Assembly: GCF_002575655.3 (NCBI RefSeq)
Contig: NC_053039.3
Coordinates: 235,950,622 to 236,014,621 of the forward strand
Source: Aegilops tauschii subsp. strangulata
Taxonomy: Eukaryota; Streptophyta; Magnoliopsida; Poales; Poaceae
Direction: 5' to 3'
DNA: 64,000 nt
Part shown: positions 44,484-54,968 of the stretch, piece by piece
Numbering within the stretch: the first letter of the stretch is position 1
Layout: every line of letters starts with the position of its first letter
Made by a program: the position numbers and the translations under genes
Notes under the pieces: generated by a model
Database searches by the model: none
The model's input: only the letters and a program-made list of their open reading frames with translations
Told to the model about the DNA's origin: nothing

Positions 44484-44493
44484 TATATTCCGT
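44484..44493 (-). promoter_or_regulatory. TATA-like box upstream of the exonuclease pseudogene
   Basis: On the minus strand AATATAAAGG lies about 340 bp upstream of the ATG at 44146. The intervening sequence is GC-rich, as in grass promoters and 5' leaders. This is a weak assignment. Confidence 0.35.
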
Positions 44494-44509
44494 GCCATAC
44501 TTTGCCCTC

Positions 44510-44898
44510 AAATTTAACCAACAAAATATTAATGCATGTTTTAAAAATTATATAATTAGAAACTATGTTCAAATACAAATCCAACTATATAATCTTTGGC
44601 GACATGCATTCGTATTTTATTAGTTAAATCATACTTATAAACCAGGACGGTGATATAGTAGGTAATTAAATCACAAACGTTTTTTTATTAACCGTATGTG
44701 TACGTGGCCTTTCGTCCTCCTCTCGCACGTCTTGTCACCCCGCTGCCGCAGACGGCTTACAGTGCAAGCTTGCGCAGCGTGCGGGGGCGTTCTTTTTGCC
44801 AAACGGTGGCGCCAATGAATCGTCGGTGAGCCTGTTCCCGCGCAAGCTTCCCGCCTGACTCGGCGAAATCCCCCAAAATCCCAATGCTTACCGGCCTG
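44510..44898. other. AT-rich spacer between two divergent genes
   Basis: Between the exonuclease and the plus-strand ORF. It starts AT-rich (44510-44700) and becomes GC-rich towards 44900. No further ORF is supported; the 231-codon minus ORF at 44757-45452 is opposite to the GC-rich gene. It may hold the two promoters of a head-to-head gene pair. Confidence 0.45.
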
Positions 44899-44909
44899 CT
44901 ATAAAAACC
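44899..44909 (+). promoter_or_regulatory. TATA box before the GC-rich ORF
   Basis: CTATAAAAACC lies 80 bp before the ATG at 44989, a good spacing for a plant promoter with a short 5' leader. This gives some support for the ORF as a once-expressed gene. Confidence 0.5.
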
Positions 44910-44988
44910 CTCACGGTCGGCGAGTCCTACGTCGCATTTTCCCCTCCATCCCTGTAGCTTATCTCGTTTGCTTCTCCCACATTCGCCA

Positions 44989-45647
44989 ATGGCACCGATC
45001 AGTCGTCGTCGCTCAGCCACTCCGCCGTCATCAGAGGACAACTCCAGCTGGGAGGCTACACCGCGGTGGCGGCGCAGTCCCCGGCGTAGTATAGTGCGTG
45101 TGGCGTCCCTGTTGGGTGGTAGCGGAACACCCACCACACGCTCCACCGCCGGTGCCCGTCGGCAGCTGTTGCCAGCTGCCGTTGCCACCACACCACCGTC
45201 GAAAGCCAGGGCCATCGCCTGCTCCACCACCATGACCCGAAGGCGGGAGATGGCCGTCGTGGCCGCCAACCCACTGCCGGCCACTGTGGCCATCACCTGC
45301 TCCGCCACCGCGGCCCGAAGGCGGGAGGTGGTGGTCATGGCCGCCACCCGGTCGTCGGCCACCGTGGCCGCCAGCCCACCGTCGACCGCCGGGGTCATCA
45401 CCCGCTCTGCCACCGCCGCCCGAAGGCGGGAGGCAGAGGTGGATGTCCGCACATGCGACGACGACCTTGCGCGCTACACCGAGTTCCTTCGGGGCGAGGA
45501 GGAGCGCCTCGTCGAGCATGCAAAGAGCCTTACCGCCGCAGTGGCCGCGGCACACACCGCCTCAGAGGCGAGGAATCAGGAAATCTACAAGGAGAACCAC
45601 CGCTTCGAGAGGGGTCGTCTGGAGCGGCAAAGGGCGATCGAGGCGAG
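44989..45647 (+). CDS. GC-rich ORF of unknown function, 3' end cut by element D
   Basis: The ATG at 44989 (MAPISRRRSATPPSSEDNSSW) is the first methionine after the TATA box. About 220 codons are open, then the LTR of element D interrupts at 45648 and the rest is off-window. The middle is low-complexity Ala/Arg/Thr/Val sequence with a repeated 'SATAARRREVVVMAATRSSATVAASPP' type unit (copies near 45235, 45300 and 45405), and the end is charged and helix-forming (DLARYTEFLRGEEERLVEHAKSLTAAVAAAHTASEARNQEIYKENHRFERGRLERQRA). No domain is recognised. Grass genomes contain many such GC-rich Ala/Arg proteins of unknown role. It could also be a captured gene fragment. Confidence 0.5.
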
Positions 45648-47339
45648 TGATACGTCTCCAACGTATCTATAATTTATGAAGTATTCATGCTATTATATTA
45701 TCTGTTTTGGATGTTTATGGGCTTTATTAAACACTTTTATATTATTTTAGGGACTAACCTATTAACCCAGAGCCCAGTGCCAGTATCTGTTTTTTCCCTT
45801 GTTTCAGTGTTTCGCAGAAAAGGAATATCAAACGGAGTCCAAACGGAATGAAACCTTCGGGAGCGTGATTTTTGGAACGAACGTGATCCAGGAGACTTGG
45901 AGTTGAAGTCAAGGAAGCTTCAAGGTGGCCACGAGGCAGGGAGGCGCGCCTGCCCCCTGGGCGTGCCCCCACCCTCGTGGGCCCCTCATGGCTCCCCTTA
46001 CCGACTTCTTTCGCCTATATATATATATCCATGTACCCTAAAAACATCGGGGATCAGAATAGATCGGGAGTTCCGCCGCCGCAAGCCTCTGTACACACCA
46101 AAAACCAATCGGGGCCCTGTTCCGGCACCTTGCCAGAGGGGAGATCCCTCACCGGTGGCCATCTTCATCATCCCAGCGCTCTCCATGACGAGGAGGGAGT
46201 AGTTCACCCTCGGGGCTGAGGGTATGTACCAGTAGCTATGTGTTTGATCTCTCTCTCTCTCGTGTTCTTGAGGTGGTACGATCCTGATGTATCGCGAGCT
46301 TTGCTATTATAGTTGGATCTTATGATGTTTCTCCCCCTCTACTCTCTTGTAATGGATTGAGTTTTCCCTTTGAAGTTATCTTATTGGATTGAGTCTTTAA
46401 GGATTTGAGAACACTTGATGTATGTCTTGCATGTGCTTATCTGTGGTGACAATGGGATATCACGTGATCTACTTGATGTATGTTTTGGTGATCAACTTGC
46501 GGGTTCAGTGACCTTGTGAACTTATGCATAGGGGTTGGCACACGTTTTCGTCTTGACTCTCCGGTAGAAACTTTGGGGCACTCTTTGAAGTTCTTTGTGT
46601 TGGTTGAATAGATGAATCTGAGATTGTGTGATGCATATCGTATAATCATACCCACGGATACTTGAGGTGACATTGGAGTATCTAGGTGACATTAGGGTTT
46701 TGGTTGATTTGTGTCTTAAGGTGTTATTCTAGTACGAACTCTATGATAGATCGAAAGGAAATAATAGCTTCATGTTATTTTACTACGGACTCTTGAATAG
46801 ATCGATCAGAAAGGATAACTTTGAGGTGGTTTCGTACCCTACCATAATCTCTTCGTTTGTTCTCCGCTATTAGTGACTTTGGAGTGACTCTTTGTTGCGT
46901 GTTGAGGGATAGTTATATGATCCAATTATGTTATTATTGTTGAGAGAACTTGCACTAGTGAAATTATGAACCCTAGGCCTTGTTTCAACGCATTGCCATA
47001 CCGCTTGTGCTCACTTTTATCATTAGTTACCTTGCTGTTTTTATATTTTCAGATTACAAAAACCTATATCTATCATCCATATTGCACTTGTATCACCATC
47101 TCTTCGCCAAACTAGTGCACCTATACAATTTACCATTGTATTGGGTGTGTTGGGGACACAAGAGACTCTTTCTTATTTGGTTGCAGGGTTGTTTGAGAGA
47201 GACCATCTTCATCCTACGCCTCCCACGGATTGATAAACCTTAGGTCATCCACTTGAGGGAAATTTGCTACTGTCCTACAAACCTCTACACTTGGAGGCCC
47301 AACAACGTCTACAAGAAGAAGGTTGTGTAGTAGACATCA
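45648..47339 (+). repeat. 5' LTR of element D
   Basis: 1,692 bp, from TGATACGTCTCCAACGTATC to ...GTAGTAGACATCA. A GC-rich inverted-repeat block (45935-45970: ggcgcgcc...ggcgtgcccc) lies upstream of a tatatatatat tract at 46017-46027 that probably holds the TATA box. The reverse complement of the 3' part matches 1-480. There is no second copy in the window. Confidence 0.88.
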
Positions 47340-47349
47340 AGCTCTTTTC

Positions 47350-47367
47350 TGGCGCCGTTGCCGGGGA
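47350..47367 (+). other. Primer-binding site of element D (tRNA-Asp)
   Basis: TGGCGCCGTTGCCGGGGA, identical to element C's site, 10 bases after the LTR end. This fixes plus orientation. Confidence 0.92.
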
Positions 47368-47501
47368 GGTGAGTGCTTGAAGGTATATCTTTAGATCTTG
47401 CAATCAAATCTTTTAGTTTCTTGTTTTATCACTAGTTTAGCCTATAAAAGAAAACTACAAAAAATGGAATTAAGGGTGCCTCATATGCTCCATCTTTTTG
47501 C

Positions 47502-47700
47502 TTGTTTTGCCTTCCTATGCTAGTCGATTATTGTTACCATAAGTTGTTTGCTCACAAAATCCCTATGCATAGGAAGTGGGTTAGACTTAAATGTGCTAGT
47601 CATATTCTTCATGATGCTCTCTTTATGTTTCAATTCTTATCATTTATGCGAGCATCATTGAAATCATCATGCCTAGCTAGGGGCGTTAAACGATAGCGCT
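47502..47700 (+). pseudogene. Remnant of the element-C-type ORF tail in element D
   Basis: The stretch IPMHRKWVRLKCASHILHDALFMFQFL resembles the C-terminus of element C's ORF (MPMHRKRVRLHHCLIYVALCSLL). The upstream 400 codons are missing. Directly after it D and C share AGCGCT...GGGAGGCAACCC. D therefore arose from a C-like element by loss of most of the ORF. Confidence 0.6.
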
Positions 47701-48123
47701 TGTTGGGAGGCAACCCAATGTTATTTTAGTTCTTTACTTTTTGCTCCTGTTTAGTAATAAATAATTCATCTAGACTCTGGTTATATGTGGTTTTATTTTT
47801 TAATTAGTGTTAGTGCCTATTAGAACCTTTGGGAAGACTTGGGTGAAGTCTTTATATCTTGCTGTAAGAAACAGAAACTTTAGCGCTCACGAGAATAGCT
47901 ACAACTTTTTACTGAAGAGTGCTTTTAAGTTGATTCTTTTTGCAGAAGATTAATAGACAAATTCGTCAGGTCCACCAATTTATTTCAGAATTTTTGGAGT
48001 TCCAGAAGTATACGTTTGATACAGATTACTACAGACTGTTCTGTTTTTGACAGATTCTGTTTTCTATGTGATGTTTGCTTATTTTGATGAATCTATGAGT
48101 AGTATCGGAGGGTATGAACCATA

Positions 48124-49860
48124 TGTTGGAAATATGCTCTAGAGGAAATAATAAAATAGTTTATTTCCTTGTTCATGATAATTGTCTATTGTTCATGCTA
48201 TAATTGTATTGACCGGAAACCGTAGTACATGTGTGAATACATAGACCACAACATGTCCCTAGTAAGCCTCTAGTTGACTAGCTCGTTGATCAATAGATGG
48301 TCATGGTTTCCTGGCCATGGACATTGGATGTCGTTGATAACGGGATCACATCATTGGGAGAATGATGTGATGGACAAGACCCAATCCTAAGCATAGCACA
48401 AGATCGTGTAGTTCGTTTGCTAGAGCTTTTCTAATGTCAAGTATCATTTACTTAGACCATGAGATTGTGTAACTCCCGGATACTGTAGGAGTGCTTTGGG
48501 TGTATCAAACATCACAACGTAACTGGGTGACTATAAAGGTGCACTACAGGTATCTCCGAAAGTGTCTGTTGGGTTGGCACGAATCGAGACTGGGATTTGT
48601 CACTCCGTATGACGGAGAGGTATCTCTGGGCCCACTCGGTAATGCATCATCATAATGAGCTCAATGTGACTAAGGAGTTAGACACGGGATCATGCGTTGT
48701 GGAACGAGTAAAGAGACTTGCCGGTAACGAGATTGAACGAGGTATGGGGATACCGCCGGTCGGATCTCGCGCAAGTAACATACCGATAGACAAAGGGAAT
48801 TGTATACGGGATTGACTGAATCCTCGACATCGTGGTTCATCCGATGAGATAATTGTGGAACAAGTGGGAGCCAATATGGGTATCCAGATCCCGCTATTGG
48901 TTACTGGCCGGAGAGGTGTCTCGGTCATGTCTGCATGGTTCCCGAACCCGTAGGGTCTACACACTTAAGGTTCGGTGACGCTAGAGTTGTTATGGGAAAT
49001 AGTATGTGGTTACCGAAGGTTGTTCGGAGTCCTGGATGAGATCCCGGACGTGACGAGGAACTCCGGGATGGTCTGGAGGTGAAGATCGATATATTGGACA
49101 AAGGGTATTGGAGTCCGGAATTGTTCTGGGAGTACCGGGTGACGACCAGCGTGACCGAAAGGTGTTTCGGAGGCCCCGGCAAGCGTTGGGGGGCCTTATG
49201 GGCCAAGGGGAGGGGGCACATCAACCCACTAAGGGGCTGTGCGCCCCTCCCACCCCATCTCACGTAACGTGGAGAGGTGGGGGCGCCTCCCCTTGGGAAG
49301 CCACCCCTCCCGGCTTGGGGGGCAAGTTTCCTAGGGGTGGGGGCGCCCAAACCCATCTAGGGTTTCCCCTGTGCCCGCCGCCCCTCCCCTAGGGAACCCT
49401 AGGGCGCCTCCTTCATCCCCCTTCCTATATATAGTGAGGGAGAGAGAGGGCAGCCGCACCCCTTCCCCTGGCGCAGCCCTCTCCTCCTCCAAATCCTCCT
49501 CCTCCTCCGTAGTGCTTAGCGAAGCTCTGCCGGAGAACCACGAGCTCCATCGCCACCACGCCGTCGTGCTGCTGGAGTTCTCCCTCAACTTCTCCTCTCC
49601 CCTTGCTGGATCAAGAAGGAGGAGACGTCCCCGGGCTGTACGTGTGTTGAACGGAGGCGCCGTCCGTTCGGCGCTAGATCGGATCTTCCGCGATTTGAAT
49701 CGCCGCGAGTATGACTCTATCAACCGCGTTCTTGTAACACTTCCGCTTAGCGATCTTTAAGGGTATGAAGATGCACTCCCTCTCCCTCGTTTCTAGCATC
49801 TCCTAGATTGATCTTGGTGACACGTAGCAAAATTTTGAATTATTGCTACGTTCCCCAACA
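48124..49860 (+). repeat. 5' LTR of element F
   Basis: 1,737 bp. The TATA box CTATATATA is at 49425-49433, followed by a GC/CT-rich 5' transcript region. It is close to the right LTR with a few changes (for example ctctagaggaaat versus ccctagaggcaat). LTR ORFs such as 49371-49760 are not genes. Confidence 0.94.
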
Positions 49861-51387
49861 GTGGCATCATGAGCTAGGTCTATGCGTAGATTCTATGCAT
49901 GAGTAGAACACAAAGTAGTTGTGGGCGATGATTTGTTCAATTTGCTTACCGTTACTAGTCTTATCTTGATTCGGCGGCATTGTAGGATGAAGCGGCCCGG
50001 ACCGCCCTTACACGTACACTTACGTGAGACAGGTTCCACCGACTGACATGCACTTGATGCATAAGGTGGCTAGCGGGTGTCTGTCTCTCCCACTTTAGTC
50101 GGATCGGATTCGATGAAGAGGGTCCTTATGAAGGGTAAATAGCAATTGGCATATCACCGTTGTGGCTTTTGCGTAGGTAAGAAACGTTCTTGCTAGAAAC
50201 CCATAGCAGCCACGTAAAACATGCAACAATAATTAGAGGACGTCTAACTTGTTTTTGCAGGGTATGCTATGTGATGTGATATGGCCAAAAGGATGTGATG
50301 AATGATATATGTGATGTATGAGATTGATCATGTTCTTGTAATAGGAATCACGACTTGCATGTCGATGAGTATAACAACCGGCAGGAGCCATAGGAGTTGT
50401 CTTAATTTATTGTATGACCTGCGTGTCAATGAAAACGCCATGTAATTACTTTACTTTATTGCTAACCGTTAGCCATAGTAGTAGAAGTAATAGTTGGCGA
50501 GACAACTTCATGAAGACACGATGATGGAGATCATGATGATGGAGATCATGGTGTCATGCCGGTGACGAAGGTGATCATGCCGCGCCTCCAAGATGGAGAT
50601 CAAAAGCGCAAGATGATATTGGCCATATCATGTCACTTTATTATTTGCATGTGATGTTTGTCATGTTTACATCTTATTTGCTTAGAACGACGGTATCATT
50701 AAATAAGATGATCCCTCACTAAGATTTCAAGAAAAGTGTTCCCCCTAACTGTGCACCGTTGTGAAGGTTCGTTGTTTCGAAGCACCATGTGATGATCGGG
50801 TGTGATAGATTCTAACGTTCGCATACAACGGGTGTAAGCCAGATTTACACATGCGAAACACTTAGGTTGACTTGACGAGCCTAGCATGTACAGACATGGC
50901 CTCGGAACACAAGAGATCGAAAGGTCGAACATGAGTCGTATAGTAGATACGATCAACATGGAGATGTTCACCATTGATGACTAGTCCGTCTCACGTGATG
51001 ATCGGACACGACCTAGTCGATTCGGATCATGTATCACTTAGATGACTAGAGGGATGTCTATCTGAGTGGGAGTTCATTAAATAATTTGATTAGATGAACT
51101 TAATTATCATGAACATAGTCTAAATTGTCTTTGCAAATTATGTTGTGGATTAATAGCTCGCGCTTTAGCTCCTTGTTTTAATACGTTCCTAGAGAAAGAA
51201 TAAGCTGAAAGATATTGTAAGCAATTGTGCGGACTAGGGCCGTAGTCCGAGCATTGTCCTCACTGCTACACAGAAGGCTTCTGTCCTTGATGCACCGATC
51301 GGTGTGCCAACCCCTCCGGCGTCGTCTCTGGATGTTGTGAACATCTGGTAGACATGTTCTGATGACTACCTGATAGTTTAGTGCGCC
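49861..51387 (+). other. Leader of element F with primer-binding site
   Basis: GTGGCATCATGAGCTAGG (49861-49878) directly follows the LTR and equals the site of element B. The leader is similar to B's (opposite strand, 14906-16176). It ends with a defective Gag N-terminus (KASVLDAPIGVP...SLDVVNIW*TCSDDYLIV*CAM). No gene is supported. Confidence 0.8.
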
Positions 51388-54300
51388 ATGCTTTACGGCT
51401 TAGAGTCAGGGATCCAAAAGCGTTTTGAACGCCATGGAACATATGAGATGTTCCAAGAGCTGAAATTGGTATTTCAGGCTCATGCCCGTGTTGAGAGGTT
51501 TGAGACCTCTGAAAAGATCTTTGCCTACAAGATGGAGGAGAATAGCTCCGCCAGTGAGCATGTGCTCAGAATGTCTGGGTACTTCAATCGCTTGAATCAA
51601 GTGGGAGTTAATCTTCCAGATAAGAGAAGTGATTGACGGAGTTCTCCAGTCACTATCACCAAGCTACCTAGAGCTTCGTGATGAACTATAACATGCAAGG
51701 GAAGTTGATCCCGGAGCTGTTCGTCGTGCTTAAGGCCGTAAAGGTAGAAGTCAAGAAGGAGCATCAAGTGTTGATTGTTAACAAGACCACTAGTTTCAAA
51801 GAAGGGCAAGGGCAAGAAGGGAAACTTCATGAATGGCAAGCCAGTTGCCGCTCCAGTGAAGAAACCCAAGAACCCATACCCGAGACGAAGTGCTTCTATT
51901 AGGGGAATGGACACTGGAAGCGGAACTGCCTCAAATACTTGGTAGATAAGAAGGCTGTCAACTTCAACAAAAGTATATTTGATATATGTGTTATTGATGT
52001 GTACCTTACTAGTACTCCTAGTAGCACATGGGTATTAGATACCGGTTCAGTTTCTAATATTGGTAACTCGAAACAAAAGCTACGGAATAAACGGAGACTA
52101 GCTAAGGGCGAGGTAACGATATGTGTTGGAAGTGTTTCCAAGGATGATATGATCACCATCGCACGCTCCCTCTACCTTCGGGATTAGTGTTGAACCCAGA
52201 TAAATGTTGTTTGCATTGTTGTCTGCGTTGAGCATGAACATGATTAGATCATGTTTATTGCAATACGGTTATTCATTTAAGTCAGAGAATAATGGTTATT
52301 CTGTTTACATGAGTAACACCTTCTATGGTCATGCACCCAATGTGAATGGTTTATTGAATCTCGGTCGTAGTGATACACATGTTCATAACATTGATGCCAA
52401 AAGATGTAGAGTTGATAATGATAGTACCACTTTCTTGTGGCACTGCCGCTTAGGTCATATTGGTGTAAAGCGCATGAAGAACCTCCATGCTAATGGACTT
52501 TTGGAGTCACTTGATTTTGAATCACCTGACACATGCGAACCATGCCTCATAGGCAAGATGACTAAAACCCCGTTTTCTGGAACAATGGAACGGGCAAGTG
52601 ACTTGTTGGAAATCACACATGCTGATGTGTGCGGTCCAATGAGTGTTGACGCACGCGGTGGATATCGTTATTTTCTCACCTTCACCGATGAATTGAGTAG
52701 ATATGGGTATATTTACTTAATGAAGCATAAGTTTGAAAACGTTTGAAAAGTTCAAGCAATTTCAGAGTGAAGTTGAGAATCATCATAACAAGAAGATCAA
52801 ATTCCTACGATCTGATCAAGGGGAGAGTATCTGAGTTATGAGTTTGGCAATCACTAAAGACAAGGTGGAATCGTTTCATAGTTGACGCCACCTGGAACAC
52901 CATAGCGTAATGGTGTGTCCGAACATCGTAATCGCACCCTATTGGATATGGTGCGATCTATGATGTCTCTTACCGATCTACCACTATTATTTTGGGGTTA
53001 TGCATTAGAGACAATTACATTCACTTTAAATAGGGCACCATCTAAGTCCGTGGAGACGACACCGTATGAACTATGGTTTGGCAAGAAACCTAAGTTGTTG
53101 TTTCTTAAGGTTTGGGGCTACGATGCTTATGTCAATAGGCTTCGGCCAGAAAAGCTCGAACCCAAAGCGGAAAATTGTGTCTTCATAGAATACCCAAACA
53201 AGACGATTGGGTATACCTTCTATCTCAGATCTGAGGGCAAAATGTTTGTCGCTGGGAACAGGTCCTTTCTCGAGAAAGGGTTTCTCTCGAAAGAATTGAG
53301 TGGGAGGAAGATAGAACTTGATGAGGTTGTTGAACCTTTACTTCAACCAGAGAGTAGCGTAACACAAAAATATGTTTCTGTGGCACCTACCTCAGTTGAG
53401 GAGAAAGCTAATGATGATGATCATGGAGCTTCAGATCAAGTTACTATCGAACCTCGTAGGTCGACAAGGGTGTGTACAACTTCTGAGTGGTAACCCTGTC
53501 TTAAAGGTCATGTTGTTGGACAACGATGAACCTATGAGCTATGGAGAAGCGATGGTGGGCCCGGATTCCAACAAATGGCTGGAAGCCATGAAATCCGAGA
53601 TAGGATCCATGTATGAGAACAAAGTATGTACTTTGGTGGACTTTCCCGATGATCGGCAAGCCATTGAGAATAAATGGATCTTTAAGAAGAAGACAGACGC
53701 TGATGGTAATGTCACCATTTATGAAGCTCGACTTGTCTCAAAGAAGTTTCCGACAAGTTCAAGGAGTTGACTGTGATGATACTTTCTCAATCATAGCGAT
53801 GCTAAAGTCTGTTTGAATTATGTTAGCAGTTGCTGCATTTTCATTTACGAAATCTAGCAGATGGATGTCAAAACAAAGTTTCCTTGACGGTTTCCGTGAG
53901 GAAAGGCTGTATGTGATACAACCAGAAGGTTTTGTCGAACCTAAGGATGCTAAAAGGTATGCAAACTCTAGCGGTCCTTCTAAGGACTGGAGCAAGCATC
54001 TCGGAGTTGGAACATATGCTTTGATGAGGTGATCAAAGCATTTGGGTTTATACAAAGTTTGCAAGAAACTTGTATTTGCAAGAAAGTGAGTGGGAGCACT
54101 ACAACATTTTGATAAATATATGTGGATGACATATTGCTATCAGAAATGATGTAGAATTTCTGGAAAGCATAAAGGGTTGTTTGAATGGAGTTTTTTCAAA
54201 GGAAGGCCTGTGTAAAACTGCTTACATGTTGGGTATCAAGATCTATAGAGATAGATCAAGACGCCTGAGAAGACTTTCACAGAGCACATACCTTGACATG

Positions 54301-54810
54301 ATCTTGAAGGAGTTCAAGATGGGTCAGTCAAAGAAGGAGTTCTTGCCTGAGTTGTAAGGTGTGAAGTTAAGACTTGAATCTCGACCACGGCAGAAGAAAG
54401 AGAAAGGACGAAAGTCGTTCCCTATGAATCAGCCATAGGCTCTATACGATATGCCATGCTGTGTACCGCGATGTGCTTTGCCACGTGTCTGGCAAGGGGG
54501 TATAAGAGTGATCCAGGAGTGGATCATTGGACAGCAGTCAAAATTGTCCTTAGGAATAAGGAAATGTTTCTCGATTATGGAGGTGATGAAGAGTTCGGCG
54601 TAAAGGGTTACGTCGATGAAAGCTTTAACACCTATCCGGATGACTCTGAGTAGAAAGCCGGATACGTATAGTGGAGCAACCATTTGGAATAGCTCCAAGT
54701 GGAGCATAGTAGCAACATCTACAATATGAAATAGATATTTGCGAAGAACACACGGATCTGAATGTTGCAGACCCGTTGACTAAAACCTCTCTCGTAAGCA
54801 TAACATGATC
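51388..54810 (+). pseudogene. Element F gag-pol, multiply disrupted
   Basis: Fragments in Copia order: capsid (LYGLESGIQKRFERHGTYEMFQELK), a knuckle with the first cysteines lost (TKCFY* then GNGHWKRNCLKY, around 51890-51930), protease (SSTWVLDTGSVSNIGNSKQK, 52025-52080), zinc region (LWHCRLGHIGVKRMKNLHANGLLESLDFES...CEPCLIGKM), integrase core (ADVCGPMSV; then a frameshift at about 52745 and a 'SDQGE' remnant), an integrase C-part (VSEHRNRTLLDMVRSMMSLTD), RT pieces (53560-54060, with MDVK-type and YVDDI-type motifs near 53860 and 54115) and RNase H (LDYGGDEEFGVKGYVDESFNT, 54568-54640). Deletions shorten RNase H. At least ten stops or shifts are visible. It cannot make a working protein. Confidence 0.9.
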
Positions 54811-54827
54811 AAACCCTATAACTCATT

Positions 54828-54953
54828 GAGTGTTAATCACATGGTGATGTGAACTAGATTATTGACTCTAGTAAACTCTTGGGTGTTAGTCACATTGCGA
54901 TGTGAACTATGAGTGTTGATCACATGGCGATGTGAACTAGATTATTGACTCTA
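54828..54953 (+). repeat. Short tandem repeats before the polypurine tract of element F
   Basis: Three imperfect copies of a unit gtgttNatcacatNgcgatgtgaacta, at 54828, 54883 and 54911. Two of them also carry gattattgactcta. They end just before the polypurine tract aagtgggagac (54958-54968). Confidence 0.8.
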
Positions 54954-54968
54954 ATGCAAGTGGGAGAC

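Larger units (their letters stand above)
42850..45647. mobile_element. Candidate CACTA-type insertion carrying gene fragments (left part only)
   Basis: Element G's interior stops at ...gaagtaacgta and the next bases are CACTATGCAGGATGG. From there the sequence is not retrotransposon-like. It carries a direct array of a 10-base motif (42904-43226), as in the subterminal regions of CACTA elements, then a broken exonuclease gene and a GC-rich ORF. A CACTA insertion with a 3-bp target copy (gta) would explain why the 3' LTR of G is missing. The right end lies beyond the insertions of D, so the terminal inverted repeat and target duplication cannot be checked. No transposase is visible. The alternative is a deletion junction against a gene island. 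Confidence 0.45.

Noticed and set aside
44757..45555. Minus-strand ORFs of 231 and 174 codons
   Set aside because: GC-rich low-complexity complement of the plus-strand ORF; the plus strand has the TATA box and an ATG in suitable context.
42850..45647. Reading this block as the missing 3' LTR region of element G
   Set aside because: No TGTAAGTGC start, no match to 19562-20895, and gene-like content; a separate insertion or junction explains it better.
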